The position numbers and the translations under genes are program-made. The notes beneath the pieces were generated by a model. It saw only the letters and a program-made list of their open reading frames with translations, was not told the DNA's origin and did not search any database. Below, piece by piece: positions 54,035 to 63,451 of a DNA stretch of 64,000 nt (position 1 is its first letter; the number at the start of each line of letters is the position of its first letter). Location of the stretch: positions 1-64,000 of the forward strand of contig NZ_RYYV01000010.1 of the NCBI RefSeq assembly GCF_003977665.1, in the 5' to 3' direction. This stretch comes from Dyella choica (GTDB lineage: Bacteria; Pseudomonadota; Gammaproteobacteria; Xanthomonadales; Rhodanobacteraceae).

Positions 54035-56443
54035 TCAAGCGCTGTCGACGTGCACCAGCAATTGCGCAAAGGCACCATCGCGCGTCAGCGCCGTGATCCG
54101 ATGATCACCCGACTGCGGCAGCATGAATTGCATGTTTGCGTTGCCCAAGCTGCTTCCTTGCAGGCGCCCATCCAGTAGCCACTGCACTTCGCCGGTGGCG
54201 CCAAGGGCCTGCAAGGTCACGTGCAAAGGCTGTGTGCTGTTCGGTGCTTGTCGCAAGCGGGCGCCCTGGCTCAGTCCCGCAATGCGGATGGGACTGGCTA
54301 CTTCGAGCGAATCCTGCGCACAGCCCGGCGCCAGTGGCGGCAAGGCGGATTGCGCGGCGTCGTCCGCACTCAACCAGGGCGTGGCCAAGGCGGGCCACCG
54401 TGCAATCTGCATGCTGTGCTCGCCTTCGCCATGGCATGTAGCGCTAAGACGTCGCCCTTTTGCGTCGACGCGCACGCTGAGCAATCCTGCCGACCAGGCA
54501 GTGATATCGCGCTCGGCAAAGGTCGGCGGTATCGCTCCATCCAGCGTCCATGCTTTGCGTCGTTGGCGGCATAGCACGGGCGGCGTGCTTGCGGCAGCGC
54601 CGCCGAGTGGCCAGCAGATGTCCACCTGCCGCACGCCAGCCGGTTGTACTGCATGCACTCGACTGCGGTCGATCGGCAGCATGTCGATCACTGCGAACAT
54701 CAACGGCAACGAAGTGACCGCACCGTATTGGCCCGGCGATGGCGTGCCGTCGGGCCGCCCAATCCAAACGCCGATCGTCCAGCTGTCGGTCACGCCGACC
54801 GCCCAGGCGTCGCGATAGCCGTAGCTGGTGCCGGTTTTCCACGCGACCGCATCGTGCCGGCTGATCGTGCCTTCAAGAGGGGCGCCTGCGACATCGGCGG
54901 GATTGGTCGAAAGGATGTCGCGGATGATCCATGCCGCGCCAGGCGACAGCAGGCGGCGCGATTGCTTCGGTTGGTCCGCCAGATAGCGTGGGGCTCCGGC
55001 GATGCCTTCGTTGGCGAATGCCGTATAGGCCCCCACCAGGTTTTCCAGCCGTGTCGAAGCGCCGCCGAGAATGATGGAAAGATTCGGTTGCGCACCTGCT
55101 GGCAGCTCCAGATCGACGCCGCCGTTGGCCAGGCGAGCAACGAAACGATTCGGCCCGACATGGTCGAGCACATCCACCGCCGGCACGTTGAGCGACCGCT
55201 GCAACGCTTCCGCCGCGCTGACGGGACCGTTGAAACTGTCGTCGAAGTTGGAAGGTTTGTAGCCGCCGAAATCCTGCGGGGCGTCGGTCAGCAGGGTTTG
55301 TGAGGTGATCAGCCCGTCTTCCAGCGCAAGGCCATACAGGAACGGCTTCAGCGTGGAACCGGGAGAACGAGGCGCGCGTACCATATCGACGTGCCCCAGC
55401 CGCAGCGGATCGGCGAAAGCCGCGGTGCCGACATATACGCGCGCTTCGAGCGTGGCGTTGTCCACCGCCAGCACGGCTGCAGAGGTGCGTGGTGGCAGAC
55501 GCGAAAGATAATCGCTGACGCGGTCCTCCACTGCGCGCTGCAGGTTGGCATCGATGGTCGTTACGATGCGTCGTGCTTGTGGCTGCTGCTGATGCAGTCG
55601 TTCGGCCAGCAGCGCGGCATCCAGCGGAGCGCGCAGTGAGCGCGCCACCACAGGTTCGATCTCGGCATCGTGCCATTGTGCATCACTCCAGATACCTTGG
55701 TCGCGCAGGCGCTTGAGCACCTTGTCGCGTGCGCGGCGCGCGGCTTCGGGATGGCGATCGGGCCGCAACAGGCTCGGCGATTGCGGCAATACCGTGAGCA
55801 AGGCGGCCTCCGCATGCGACAGCCGTGCGGCTGGCTTGCCCAGATACGCCCACGATGCGGCCTCCACCCCCTGGATCGGCCCGCCGAACGGAGCATGATC
55901 GAGATAGAGCTGAAGGATCTGGGCTTTGCTCAAATGCGCTTCCAGTTGCAGCGCGCGGAAGATCTGTACCAGCTTGCCGCCCACCGTATGCGGAATCGGC
56001 GCAACAATTCGCGCCACCTGCATGGTGAGCGTTGAACCTCCCGAGACGACGTGCCCGTGCCGCAACAAACCGAATGTGCCGCGCAGCAATGCATACGGGT
56101 TGATGCCGGGATGACGGTAAAACCAGCGGTCTTCGTAGGTGAACAGCGATTGCAGATAGAGCGGCGAGACTTGCCTGGCGGTAGTTGGATAGCGCCAGAC
56201 GCCATCGCTGTCGGCGAAGGCGCGCAGCGGAGTTCCGTCGCGGGAGAGCACGACCGTGCTGCCGGTGTCGGCAGCGGGAAGGCGCAGCGGAAAGATGCGG
56301 TCAAGTACAGCGGCAACGAACAGCAAAGCGGTAATGCTCAGCAGCATCGCTCGAACCGAGCGACGTAGACGTTGCCGTATCCATCTTTTCCCCAGGGCAG
56401 GGGAGGAGTCAGGGTGAGGGGCGTGGTTTGCTGGAACTTTCAT
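54035..56443 (-). CDS. pbpC: Penicillin-binding protein 1C
   Basis: Class A-type PBP, 802 residues. Membrane anchor about 33-50; glycosyltransferase 51 domain (TYEDRWFYRHPGINPYALLR, GGSTLTMQ); transpeptidase with Ser of SPGSTLKPF, SLN and KTGTSYGYRD; and a C-terminal BiPBP_C domain. It follows the alpha-2-macroglobulin gene on the same strand, the conserved pair seen in E. coli and others, where the two are thought to repair the wall and trap proteases after outer-membrane breach. Confidence 0.96.
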   Translation of the reverse strand: MKVPANHAPHPDSSPALGKRWIRQRLRRSVRAMLLSITALLFVAAVLDRIFPLRLPAADTGSTVVLSRDGTPLRAFADSDGVWRYPTTARQVSPLYLQSLFTYEDRWFYRHPGINPYALLRGTFGLLRHGHVVSGGSTLTMQVARIVAPIPHTVGGKLVQIFRALQLEAHLSKAQILQLYLDHAPFGGPIQGVEAASWAYLGKPAARLSHAEAALLTVLPQSPSLLRPDRHPEAARRARDKVLKRLRDQGIWSDAQWHDAEIEPVVARSLRAPLDAALLAERLHQQQPQARRIVTTIDANLQRAVEDRVSDYLSRLPPRTSAAVLAVDNATLEARVYVGTAAFADPLRLGHVDMVRAPRSPGSTLKPFLYGLALEDGLITSQTLLTDAPQDFGGYKPSNFDDSFNGPVSAAEALQRSLNVPAVDVLDHVGPNRFVARLANGGVDLELPAGAQPNLSIILGGASTRLENLVGAYTAFANEGIAGAPRYLADQPKQSRRLLSPGAAWIIRDILSTNPADVAGAPLEGTISRHDAVAWKTGTSYGYRDAWAVGVTDSWTIGVWIGRPDGTPSPGQYGAVTSLPLMFAVIDMLPIDRSRVHAVQPAGVRQVDICWPLGGAAASTPPVLCRQRRKAWTLDGAIPPTFAERDITAWSAGLLSVRVDAKGRRLSATCHGEGEHSMQIARWPALATPWLSADDAAQSALPPLAPGCAQDSLEVASPIRIAGLSQGARLRQAPNSTQPLHVTLQALGATGEVQWLLDGRLQGSSLGNANMQFMLPQSGDHRITALTRDGAFAQLLVHVDSA

Positions 56444-56459
56444 GCTTGCTGGCGGGTTT

Positions 56460-56482
56460 CCCTCTCCCCGGCGGGGAGAGGG
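56460..56482. repeat. CCCTCTCCCC/GGGGAGAGGG hairpin
   Basis: Perfect ten-base arms with loop GGC in the 49 bases between the macroglobulin gene and pbpC. A typical example of the third hairpin group in this window. Confidence 0.65.
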
Positions 56483-56492
56483 AGTGCGGGGC

Positions 56493-59400
56493 TTATGGCT
56501 CCACCACCTTCAATTGCGCCGGCGACACCACGCCAATACCGCGTACTGCAGGCCGGTACATGTCCTCCACCAGCGGCGGCGGAACGGTGTACGTACCCGG
56601 CGTCACCGCGCGCACCAGGTAGAAAACGTGCGCCGCCTGTCCACGCTGGAGTTTCAATGCAGCGTCATAGCGATCGTCGCGGTATTCCTCGTGCACGATC
56701 TCCGCGGCCCCGGTGTGCTGATCCAGGTTAATGCCGTCGACGGCAACGCCTTCCCATTGCTGTGCACCACCCAGGTTGAGATTTTCCACTTCGAGGCCGC
56801 CAGGGAGCAGGTCGGTCACGAGCGCATCGGGCATGTCCATGCGTGCTTCTATGGTCAATTCCACGATCAGGCTGTCGCCTTCCTTCAGCGTGTCGCCCGT
56901 CCAGGGCTTGCCGTCGGTGGTGAAATAACTGCGGCGCACGTCGACCTGGCTCGGGTCGGCGGGCGGCGCCTTGGTGGGGATGCCGGCCACATCGAATGTC
57001 GCGAACACAGTGGATTTGTCGTTGGGCTGTACGCTAACGCCGCTGGCCAGGTCTCCCGGCGTGAGCGTGCGCGTCCACAGGAAGGTGTTGGGCGGCACCG
57101 CTTCCGTCTTGCCGCCGATGGTCAGCGATGCCACGAGCGGCGGATGATTGGCCGCGTCGAAGGTATGCGCCACGCGGGCTATGGCGACTTGTTCCTGCGT
57201 GCTCAAGTACGACCAGGACCAGTGGTAGTACTCGATCTTCTGCTGTGTGGCATGCACGTTGGCGGTGGCGTTGCGCGCCCAGTCGATCAGCTTGGCGTCG
57301 TATTCGGGCTTGTTCATGCCGTAGGCATGAGTAAGTGCCACCATCGTCGCCAGGTCGCGTAGGTCCGAACCGTAGTCGCCTACGTACCACGGACGCTCCT
57401 TGTTCCAAGCAAACGCCTCATCGATCGCCTTCTGCGCGCGCGCGTTGTCGCCCATCAGCTTGAGCGCTATCCCCAGGTGCACCAATGGCAACGGCGCCAC
57501 CAGCTTCTGCCGGTCGTTGTCGAAAATTGCGCGCAGCGTACCCAGCGGTGCGCGATTGACGCGTGCCAGTACGAAGCCGGAATACGCTTCATCGGCGACG
57601 CGCAGATGGTCGTGATGCTCGTAGCTGTAGTATGGGTGGCCGCCGGCAAGCAGATCATCGTTCAAACGCTGCAGCGCTTTTTGCAGCACATCCTGCGGCA
57701 CGGCAAAACCGGCGTCGCGGGCATCGAGCATGAAATCCACCACGTAGGGCGTCGTAAAGGTCTCGATCGGGCTGGTGCCGCCCCAGAAACTGAAATGCCC
57801 GTTGCTGGCCTGGAACGAAGCGATGCGCGCGAGCGCGCTTTCCACCGCCGCTTGCCGCTGTGCATCGGAAAGGCCTTCGGTGCCGAGCGCCTTGGCTGTT
57901 TTCTGGTCCATGTACAGCGCGGCGTAGCCCTTGCTCGTGGTCTGTTCGATACAGCCGTAGGGATAGAGCAGCAGGTTACGCAACGCAGTGCTGTAAGGCA
58001 GTGGCGGGAGCGTGCTCAGCGTGAGCGCGGTGTGCAACGTCGCCGGAATCAGGCCGGCGGTCGAGCCATCCAAGCGCGCCGGCTTGCCGTTTTCCAGCGC
58101 CATCGGTGTGGTGGAAATCTGCTCGGGCCAGGCCGGACGCACGGCGAACTCGAAATGGCGGTCGGTCTTGTAGTCGTTGAGCTCGGCATGGATATCGATG
58201 CTTGCTACGCCGGCGCCGCCCTGCGCTGCAACGGGCATCAACAAGGTAGTGCTGCCGCCATCCTTGATCGGTACGTCGCGTGTGGCATTGCCCAGCTTGA
58301 TTTCGTCGTTGGTCTGCACGCTGATCCTGGCCATGCCGTCCTTGCCGGAAAGATTCTTCAGGTCCAGGCTGAGTTGCGCCTTGTCGCCACCGGCCATCAC
58401 GCGCGGTGTGCTGGGTTCCACCACCAACGGCGCACGCACGGTGACGTTGCCGTTGGCATCACCAAAACGGTCATCGGTATAGGCGAGTGCGGCCAGGCGC
58501 AGACTGCCATTGAAGTCGGGCACTTGCACGTGGAGGGTGGCCTTGCCTTGCGCATTGAAGGCGACCGGGCCGGTGAACAGGTCCACGATCTGCACCTTGG
58601 GATTCAGACGTGCCGCATGCGGCAGGCCCTTGCCGCTCATGTCGCCGCCGTAGCGCAGTTTCGCCTCCTCGCCGTCAACTGCTTCGATCACGCGGCTGTA
58701 GAGATCATAGGCGTCCACGCCCAGTGCGCGCTTGGCGAACATCCATGCCCAGGCATCCGGTACCGGATAGTTGGTGATGTTCAGTACGCCCTGGTCCACG
58801 GCGGACAAGGTGACATAGGCATGCTGCCCGGAGAGTCCTTTTGCCTCAATCGAAACGTCCAGCGGATTGCCGGGTCGCATCAAGGTGGGGGCGTTGAGGC
58901 CGAGCGGAATGCGCCGGTCATTGCGGTCCATGCTGACATGCTCGATGCCCATGGCACGCGCGGGCGTAGTGTGTTCGCTTGCTTCGCCGCCGCGGAACAC
59001 CAATGCCACCACGTATACGTCATGGCGTTCCCAGTCCTTGGTGACGGGTATTTCGAACGTGGCGCCAGCCTTGGCGTCGATATTGCGTGTGTAGAGCAGG
59101 TGATCGGATTCCACCAGCAGTACGCCAGGACCGTCGTGGGGCGGCGTTACAGTCACTTTCATCGTGTCGCCGGCGCGGTAGCGCGCTTTGTCCAGCGCCA
59201 GTTTCACCTTGTCCGGACGCGCTTCCTTACCCAGATTCTCGTCTTCCCAGCTGTAGCCGGCGAAAAAGGGGAACACGGTAGTGAGCTGGGTGGCGGGGTC
59301 GTACACCTCCATGCGATAGCCGCCCCATTGCACGGGGAAATCCACCTGCACGCGCTGGCCGGCGGCTACGTCCAGATCTTTCTCCTCGACCAGCTGCAAT

Positions 59401-61478
59401 TCCACGTTGGCGTTGGACTTCCAATCGTCGCCGTGCTCGTACAGCCAGTAGAAATTGCGTATCTCGCGCTGCAGACGCACCTTCAGATGCGAACCCGCCA
59501 CCAACTTGCCGTCTACATTGGCGCGCAGGATTTCGAACGAGGCGCGGCCTTCGCTTTCCGCGCCTTGTTTGGGATCGAACAGGGGACGCACGCCGACCAG
59601 TTCGGGCGCCGGCCAGTACACGCGATTCAACAGGCGGGTCACCGCGCGGCCGCCAGTTTCGAATACGTTGCCCGATACGGTCACGGTCAGCGGCGCCATC
59701 GGTTTCACATCGTCGGGCAGATTGATGTCCTGTTCCAGATGACCTTGCGCATCGAGCTTGTCGTCCACTACGTCGTTGGCCTGCTTCGGCAGATCGACCA
59801 GCGGATCGCCGAAGAAGGTGTCTTGCAGGTTGGCCAGCGGATGCACTTCGGGCTTCACCATCACTTTCGCGGTGAAGCGGTTGCCATCGGCGGGTGCGCC
59901 ATACAGATAGCTGGAGTTCACCGCCAGCTTCAGCGCTTCATTCGGGGCGAGGCGAGTCTGCGGACTGGCAAGATCCACCTTCAAGCGTTCGGGCAGAAAT
60001 TCCTCGACGTGGAAGGGAAACGCCTGCACGGCTTCCTTGCTGGTCGGATCGAGGCGGAATTCGAGCTGCCACAGGCCGGTCGGGGCGTCGGCGGGAATCA
60101 CCTGGCTCAGCTCGAAATAGTTGAGGTCGCGCGGCTCCAGCCGGGTGTCCACGAGGCTGCGCCCGTCCGGTTGCTTAAGACGCACGAACAGCGCCTGCGG
60201 CCTCATCGGCTTGCCGTCATAGTCGCGCAGCAGTGCCGAGGCGCGCAGCGTTTCGCCGGGGCGATACAGGTCGCGCCCCGACCAGGCGAACACTTCGAAC
60301 GGCGCCTGCCTGCGTCCGGTCATATCGAAGTTGGAAACGTCCAGCGCCGGCTTGTTGAACGGCAGCACCGAAACATCCTTGCCATGACGTGCGATCAGCA
60401 CGTCGGCGGGATCGACCTTGTAAGCGATCAGCGCATTGCCGTCGCCATCGGTCGTGGCCTTCAATTTGGCCTTGCCGCTGGCATCGTCGATTTCCACGTC
60501 CACGCCACTGACCGGCGAGCCGTCACGCAGCGATGCGACGTGCAGCAGGGCATTGTCATGATAGACACGCAGATGCAGGCCCAGGTCGCTGACAAAGAAG
60601 ATCGAAGTGTCGTAGCCGCCGGCAAACGTGCCGCCCTGCTTGAGCACGGCCATGTACACGCCTGGCTGTGCCAGTTGCGGGATGTCCTGGATCGGAATGT
60701 AGCGAATGGTGCGTTCGTTCTGCCCGCCGCCTAGCGTGTAGTGGTTGGCGTAGACGGAGTCGCCCATGTCGGTGAGTGAGCGTTTCGCGCGTTCGCCGTG
60801 TTGGCAGCCGTCCCAGGTGGTGGGTTCGTGCTGCAGTTCGTAGTTATCGCGATGCTTGTTGTTGGGGTAGGCGCAGAACAGATCCGACAACGCGTCGTCG
60901 TGCACGCGGAAAAACTCGATGTCTGCATCATCCACATTCATCGATACCAGCGGCAGGCCGCGCGAACCGCGTGCCGGCAGCACGCTGCCCATGGATGCGA
61001 AGCCAACGGCCGGGGTGAGATTGCCGGAATAGACGTCGCGCTTCACCTCATGCCCCAAGGTGCTGCCGTCCGCGGCCAGCAGGCCCGCATGCAGCAGCAC
61101 GGCGTAGTGCTGGTTTGGCGATACATAGGGGAAGCTGAGGGTCTGACCATCATCCTTCAGATCCCAACTGCCATTGACGACTTCGCCCTTCGGCCCGGTC
61201 ACCGCCAGTTGCTGGTCGAACGGTTGGGCAGACGCCAGCTTGGCGCTGAAATGCAGGGTGATCGCCGTGCGCGAATCGGTGGTTTGCGATCCTGCCGCAA
61301 CCAATGCGAACGGCTGCTTGGCGGGGGCATGGGCGGAACGGCTTGCTGCGGGCGCTCCCTGCAGGGCCGGCTCGCCTGCCTCGTGGTGGCTACAGGCTCC
61401 CAGCAGCCCGACCATCGATAACATACATAAAGCCATCATGCCGCCGTGCAGACGGCGGCCGATCGTTGCGCGCGGCAT
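56493..61478 (-). CDS. yfhM: Bacterial alpha-2-macroglobulin lipoprotein with thioester
   Basis: 1661 residues from ATG 61478 (AGGGAGAG before it; the frame is open to 61559). Lipobox LLGAC with Cys29 anchors it in the inner membrane or periplasm. Many MG-type beta domains follow. The thioester motif CIEQ (Cys1176, in YPYGCIEQTTSKGYAAL) is intact, so it should trap proteases covalently like E. coli YfhM. Ends with a receptor-like domain (LLPGGLEVENLNL). Confidence 0.95.
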   Translation of the reverse strand: MPRATIGRRLHGGMMALCMLSMVGLLGACSHHEAGEPALQGAPAASRSAHAPAKQPFALVAAGSQTTDSRTAITLHFSAKLASAQPFDQQLAVTGPKGEVVNGSWDLKDDGQTLSFPYVSPNQHYAVLLHAGLLAADGSTLGHEVKRDVYSGNLTPAVGFASMGSVLPARGSRGLPLVSMNVDDADIEFFRVHDDALSDLFCAYPNNKHRDNYELQHEPTTWDGCQHGERAKRSLTDMGDSVYANHYTLGGGQNERTIRYIPIQDIPQLAQPGVYMAVLKQGGTFAGGYDTSIFFVSDLGLHLRVYHDNALLHVASLRDGSPVSGVDVEIDDASGKAKLKATTDGDGNALIAYKVDPADVLIARHGKDVSVLPFNKPALDVSNFDMTGRRQAPFEVFAWSGRDLYRPGETLRASALLRDYDGKPMRPQALFVRLKQPDGRSLVDTRLEPRDLNYFELSQVIPADAPTGLWQLEFRLDPTSKEAVQAFPFHVEEFLPERLKVDLASPQTRLAPNEALKLAVNSSYLYGAPADGNRFTAKVMVKPEVHPLANLQDTFFGDPLVDLPKQANDVVDDKLDAQGHLEQDINLPDDVKPMAPLTVTVSGNVFETGGRAVTRLLNRVYWPAPELVGVRPLFDPKQGAESEGRASFEILRANVDGKLVAGSHLKVRLQREIRNFYWLYEHGDDWKSNANVELQLVEEKDLDVAAGQRVQVDFPVQWGGYRMEVYDPATQLTTVFPFFAGYSWEDENLGKEARPDKVKLALDKARYRAGDTMKVTVTPPHDGPGVLLVESDHLLYTRNIDAKAGATFEIPVTKDWERHDVYVVALVFRGGEASEHTTPARAMGIEHVSMDRNDRRIPLGLNAPTLMRPGNPLDVSIEAKGLSGQHAYVTLSAVDQGVLNITNYPVPDAWAWMFAKRALGVDAYDLYSRVIEAVDGEEAKLRYGGDMSGKGLPHAARLNPKVQIVDLFTGPVAFNAQGKATLHVQVPDFNGSLRLAALAYTDDRFGDANGNVTVRAPLVVEPSTPRVMAGGDKAQLSLDLKNLSGKDGMARISVQTNDEIKLGNATRDVPIKDGGSTTLLMPVAAQGGAGVASIDIHAELNDYKTDRHFEFAVRPAWPEQISTTPMALENGKPARLDGSTAGLIPATLHTALTLSTLPPLPYSTALRNLLLYPYGCIEQTTSKGYAALYMDQKTAKALGTEGLSDAQRQAAVESALARIASFQASNGHFSFWGGTSPIETFTTPYVVDFMLDARDAGFAVPQDVLQKALQRLNDDLLAGGHPYYSYEHHDHLRVADEAYSGFVLARVNRAPLGTLRAIFDNDRQKLVAPLPLVHLGIALKLMGDNARAQKAIDEAFAWNKERPWYVGDYGSDLRDLATMVALTHAYGMNKPEYDAKLIDWARNATANVHATQQKIEYYHWSWSYLSTQEQVAIARVAHTFDAANHPPLVASLTIGGKTEAVPPNTFLWTRTLTPGDLASGVSVQPNDKSTVFATFDVAGIPTKAPPADPSQVDVRRSYFTTDGKPWTGDTLKEGDSLIVELTIEARMDMPDALVTDLLPGGLEVENLNLGGAQQWEGVAVDGINLDQHTGAAEIVHEEYRDDRYDAALKLQRGQAAHVFYLVRAVTPGTYTVPPPLVEDMYRPAVRGIGVVSPAQLKVVEP

Positions 61479-61649
61479 AGGACTCTCCCTGTATACGGAG
61501 AAAAGTGTCGCACGCATTTGTGGCGCCGTGGAGGCGGGGAAGGGGCGCCGCGATTTCACCCTTATCCGCCCCGGTGGCCGGCTTCCGCCCGTGCCTGCGG
61601 AAGAATTGGACTGGAGGGCTTGGCTCGGATTTTTCGCACGCCGGGAGAA

Positions 61650-63311
61650 TTAAGCTGCTTCCAGCCTTGGACGAAGCGCCATCGGCGTGCTTGCCTGGCT
61701 GGCCCCCGGCACCGCCGAACCATGAGCCGTCTCCTGGCTGGACAGCTTGAAGAATTCCACGCTCTGCACCAGTGAACGCGCACGCAACTGCACTGTATCG
61801 GCTGCGGCAGCCGCTTCCTCCACCAGCGCGGCGTTGTTCTGCGTCACCTCGTCCATCTGCCGCACGGCTCGGTTCACCTGCAGGATGCCGTCTGCCTGTT
61901 CCATACTCAGGGTGGCGATGGATTCCACGGTCTCGGTAACGTCAGCCACGCTATCGAGCAGCTTGCCAACCATCGATTCCGTGCGGCTGATGATCTGTGT
62001 GCCGTTTTCGATGATGGTGACGGATTCTTCGATCAAGGCGCGGATTTCGCTGGATGCCGTACGCGAGCTGCGCGCCAGCGCCTGTACTTCGGCCGCCACG
62101 ATGTTGAAACCCTTGCCGGCCTCGCCGGCGCGGGCTGCTTCCACGGAGGCATTCAGCGCCAGGATGTGCGTCTGCGTGGCGATGCGATCCATCGTTTCGG
62201 TGATTTCCGTGATGCGGCTGGCCACATCCTGTACCTGCGTCATCGCACCCACGGCTTCCGACATGGCGGTGCCGCTCTGGCGGGCGATGTCGGAAGCCGA
62301 TTTGGCCAGGCGACTTGCGTCGCGCGCGCGCGTGGCATTGGCGTTCACGCTGTTGGTAAACGACTGCATCGACGAAGCGGTTTCTTCCAGGGCCGCGGCC
62401 TGCTCGCTGGTGCGCTGGGAAAGGTCCTGGTTGCCGCTGGCAATCTGCCGTGTGGAGGCGGAAATCTCGGTGGAGCCTGCACGGATCACGCTTACCACGT
62501 TGCGCAATTGCCCATTCATGGCAGCCAGCGCGCAAAGCAGCTTACCCGTTTCATCGCCGCCGGCTGCCACGATCTCGGTGGAAAGGTCGCCTTCCGCCAC
62601 CGCCTCGGCCACTTTCACGGCCCGCCCCAGGGGTGCGGTAATGCTGTAGGCAAGCAGCCACACCAGCACGGCACCGGCGACCATGGCGCTCAGGACCACC
62701 GACACGAGCAGCATGCACGCCTCGCCAAATGCCGCGCGGCTTTGCTCGTCAATGCGCGCCGACGCGGCTTCGGCCTCATGCTTCATTTCGGCGACCAGTC
62801 CGTCAATGGCGGCCGTGGGCGCGCGATCGATACCCACCACCAAAGCGTCAACCACATGCACGCTCTTTTCATCCTTGGCGTCGTAGTGCCCGATGGCAGC
62901 CAAGTACTTCGTGCCGAGATCGGCGTGCGTCGCGATGGCACTGTCCACACCGCGTGTGTCCAGGCCGAGTTCGCTCATTTGCCGTTTCAGCGCGGCGAGA
63001 TCCCTATCGACAGCATGCGCCTGTGCGATGAAGGCCTCATGGTATTTTTTGAAGGAAACAGCATCCGCACCGCGCAGCAGCAGGTCCTTCCACTCCTGTA
63101 CCTGTTTCTTGAAATCGACCTGGGCAATGCGTGCCGCATCCACCGCCGCGGCGAATTGGGCAGCCGTGGTGGCCGAGCGAACCTGCAGTTCATGCGTGCG
63201 CGTCAATCCGCGCCAGCCGCCGAGGCCTACTATGACCGTGGCCGCCAGCAGGATGACCCCAAGCAGGCCAAGCCGGACGGCGATGCGCAAATCACGAAAA
63301 CGGACAATCAT
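61650..63311 (-). CDS. Methyl-accepting chemotaxis protein
   Basis: 553 residues: membrane helices near 12-34 and 207-229, a four-helix-bundle-like periplasmic domain between them, HAMP (TAPLGRAVKVAEAVAEGDLS) and a signalling domain. The hairpin tip reads IATQTHILALNASVEAARAG, with His where most receptors have Asn and Lys in GKGF where most have Arg. It has no pentapeptide CheR tether at its C-terminus. No che genes adjoin it. Confidence 0.94.
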   Translation of the reverse strand: MIVRFRDLRIAVRLGLLGVILLAATVIVGLGGWRGLTRTHELQVRSATTAAQFAAAVDAARIAQVDFKKQVQEWKDLLLRGADAVSFKKYHEAFIAQAHAVDRDLAALKRQMSELGLDTRGVDSAIATHADLGTKYLAAIGHYDAKDEKSVHVVDALVVGIDRAPTAAIDGLVAEMKHEAEAASARIDEQSRAAFGEACMLLVSVVLSAMVAGAVLVWLLAYSITAPLGRAVKVAEAVAEGDLSTEIVAAGGDETGKLLCALAAMNGQLRNVVSVIRAGSTEISASTRQIASGNQDLSQRTSEQAAALEETASSMQSFTNSVNANATRARDASRLAKSASDIARQSGTAMSEAVGAMTQVQDVASRITEITETMDRIATQTHILALNASVEAARAGEAGKGFNIVAAEVQALARSSRTASSEIRALIEESVTIIENGTQIISRTESMVGKLLDSVADVTETVESIATLSMEQADGILQVNRAVRQMDEVTQNNAALVEEAAAAADTVQLRARSLVQSVEFFKLSSQETAHGSAVPGASQASTPMALRPRLEAA

Positions 63312-63390
63312 GGGAAAACCGCAACAAAAAGGGCTGTGTCACCGTGACTATCGGCACAGATGCGGCTTGGCTTGAATCAGGCGTTCAGGC

Positions 63391-63445
63391 GTAGGCTGGG
63401 ATGGCAATCCCAGCATGGCAAAGCTGGGTTTTTCAACCCAGCCTA
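63391..63445. repeat. GTAGG/CCTAC-family repeat, copy J
   Basis: GTAGGCTGGGATGG, then GCTGGGTTTTTCAACCCAGC and CCTAT. Two stems. It ends six bases past the serA stop, which is a separate TGA, and so does not supply it. Confidence 0.75.
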
Positions 63446-63451
63446 TATTCA

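Noticed and set aside
57477-60734. A 1085-codon open frame on plus, antisense to the macroglobulin gene
   Set aside because: Same cause: third-position GC bias of the real gene leaves the opposite frame open. Low-complexity His/Gln/Arg-rich translation without domains.
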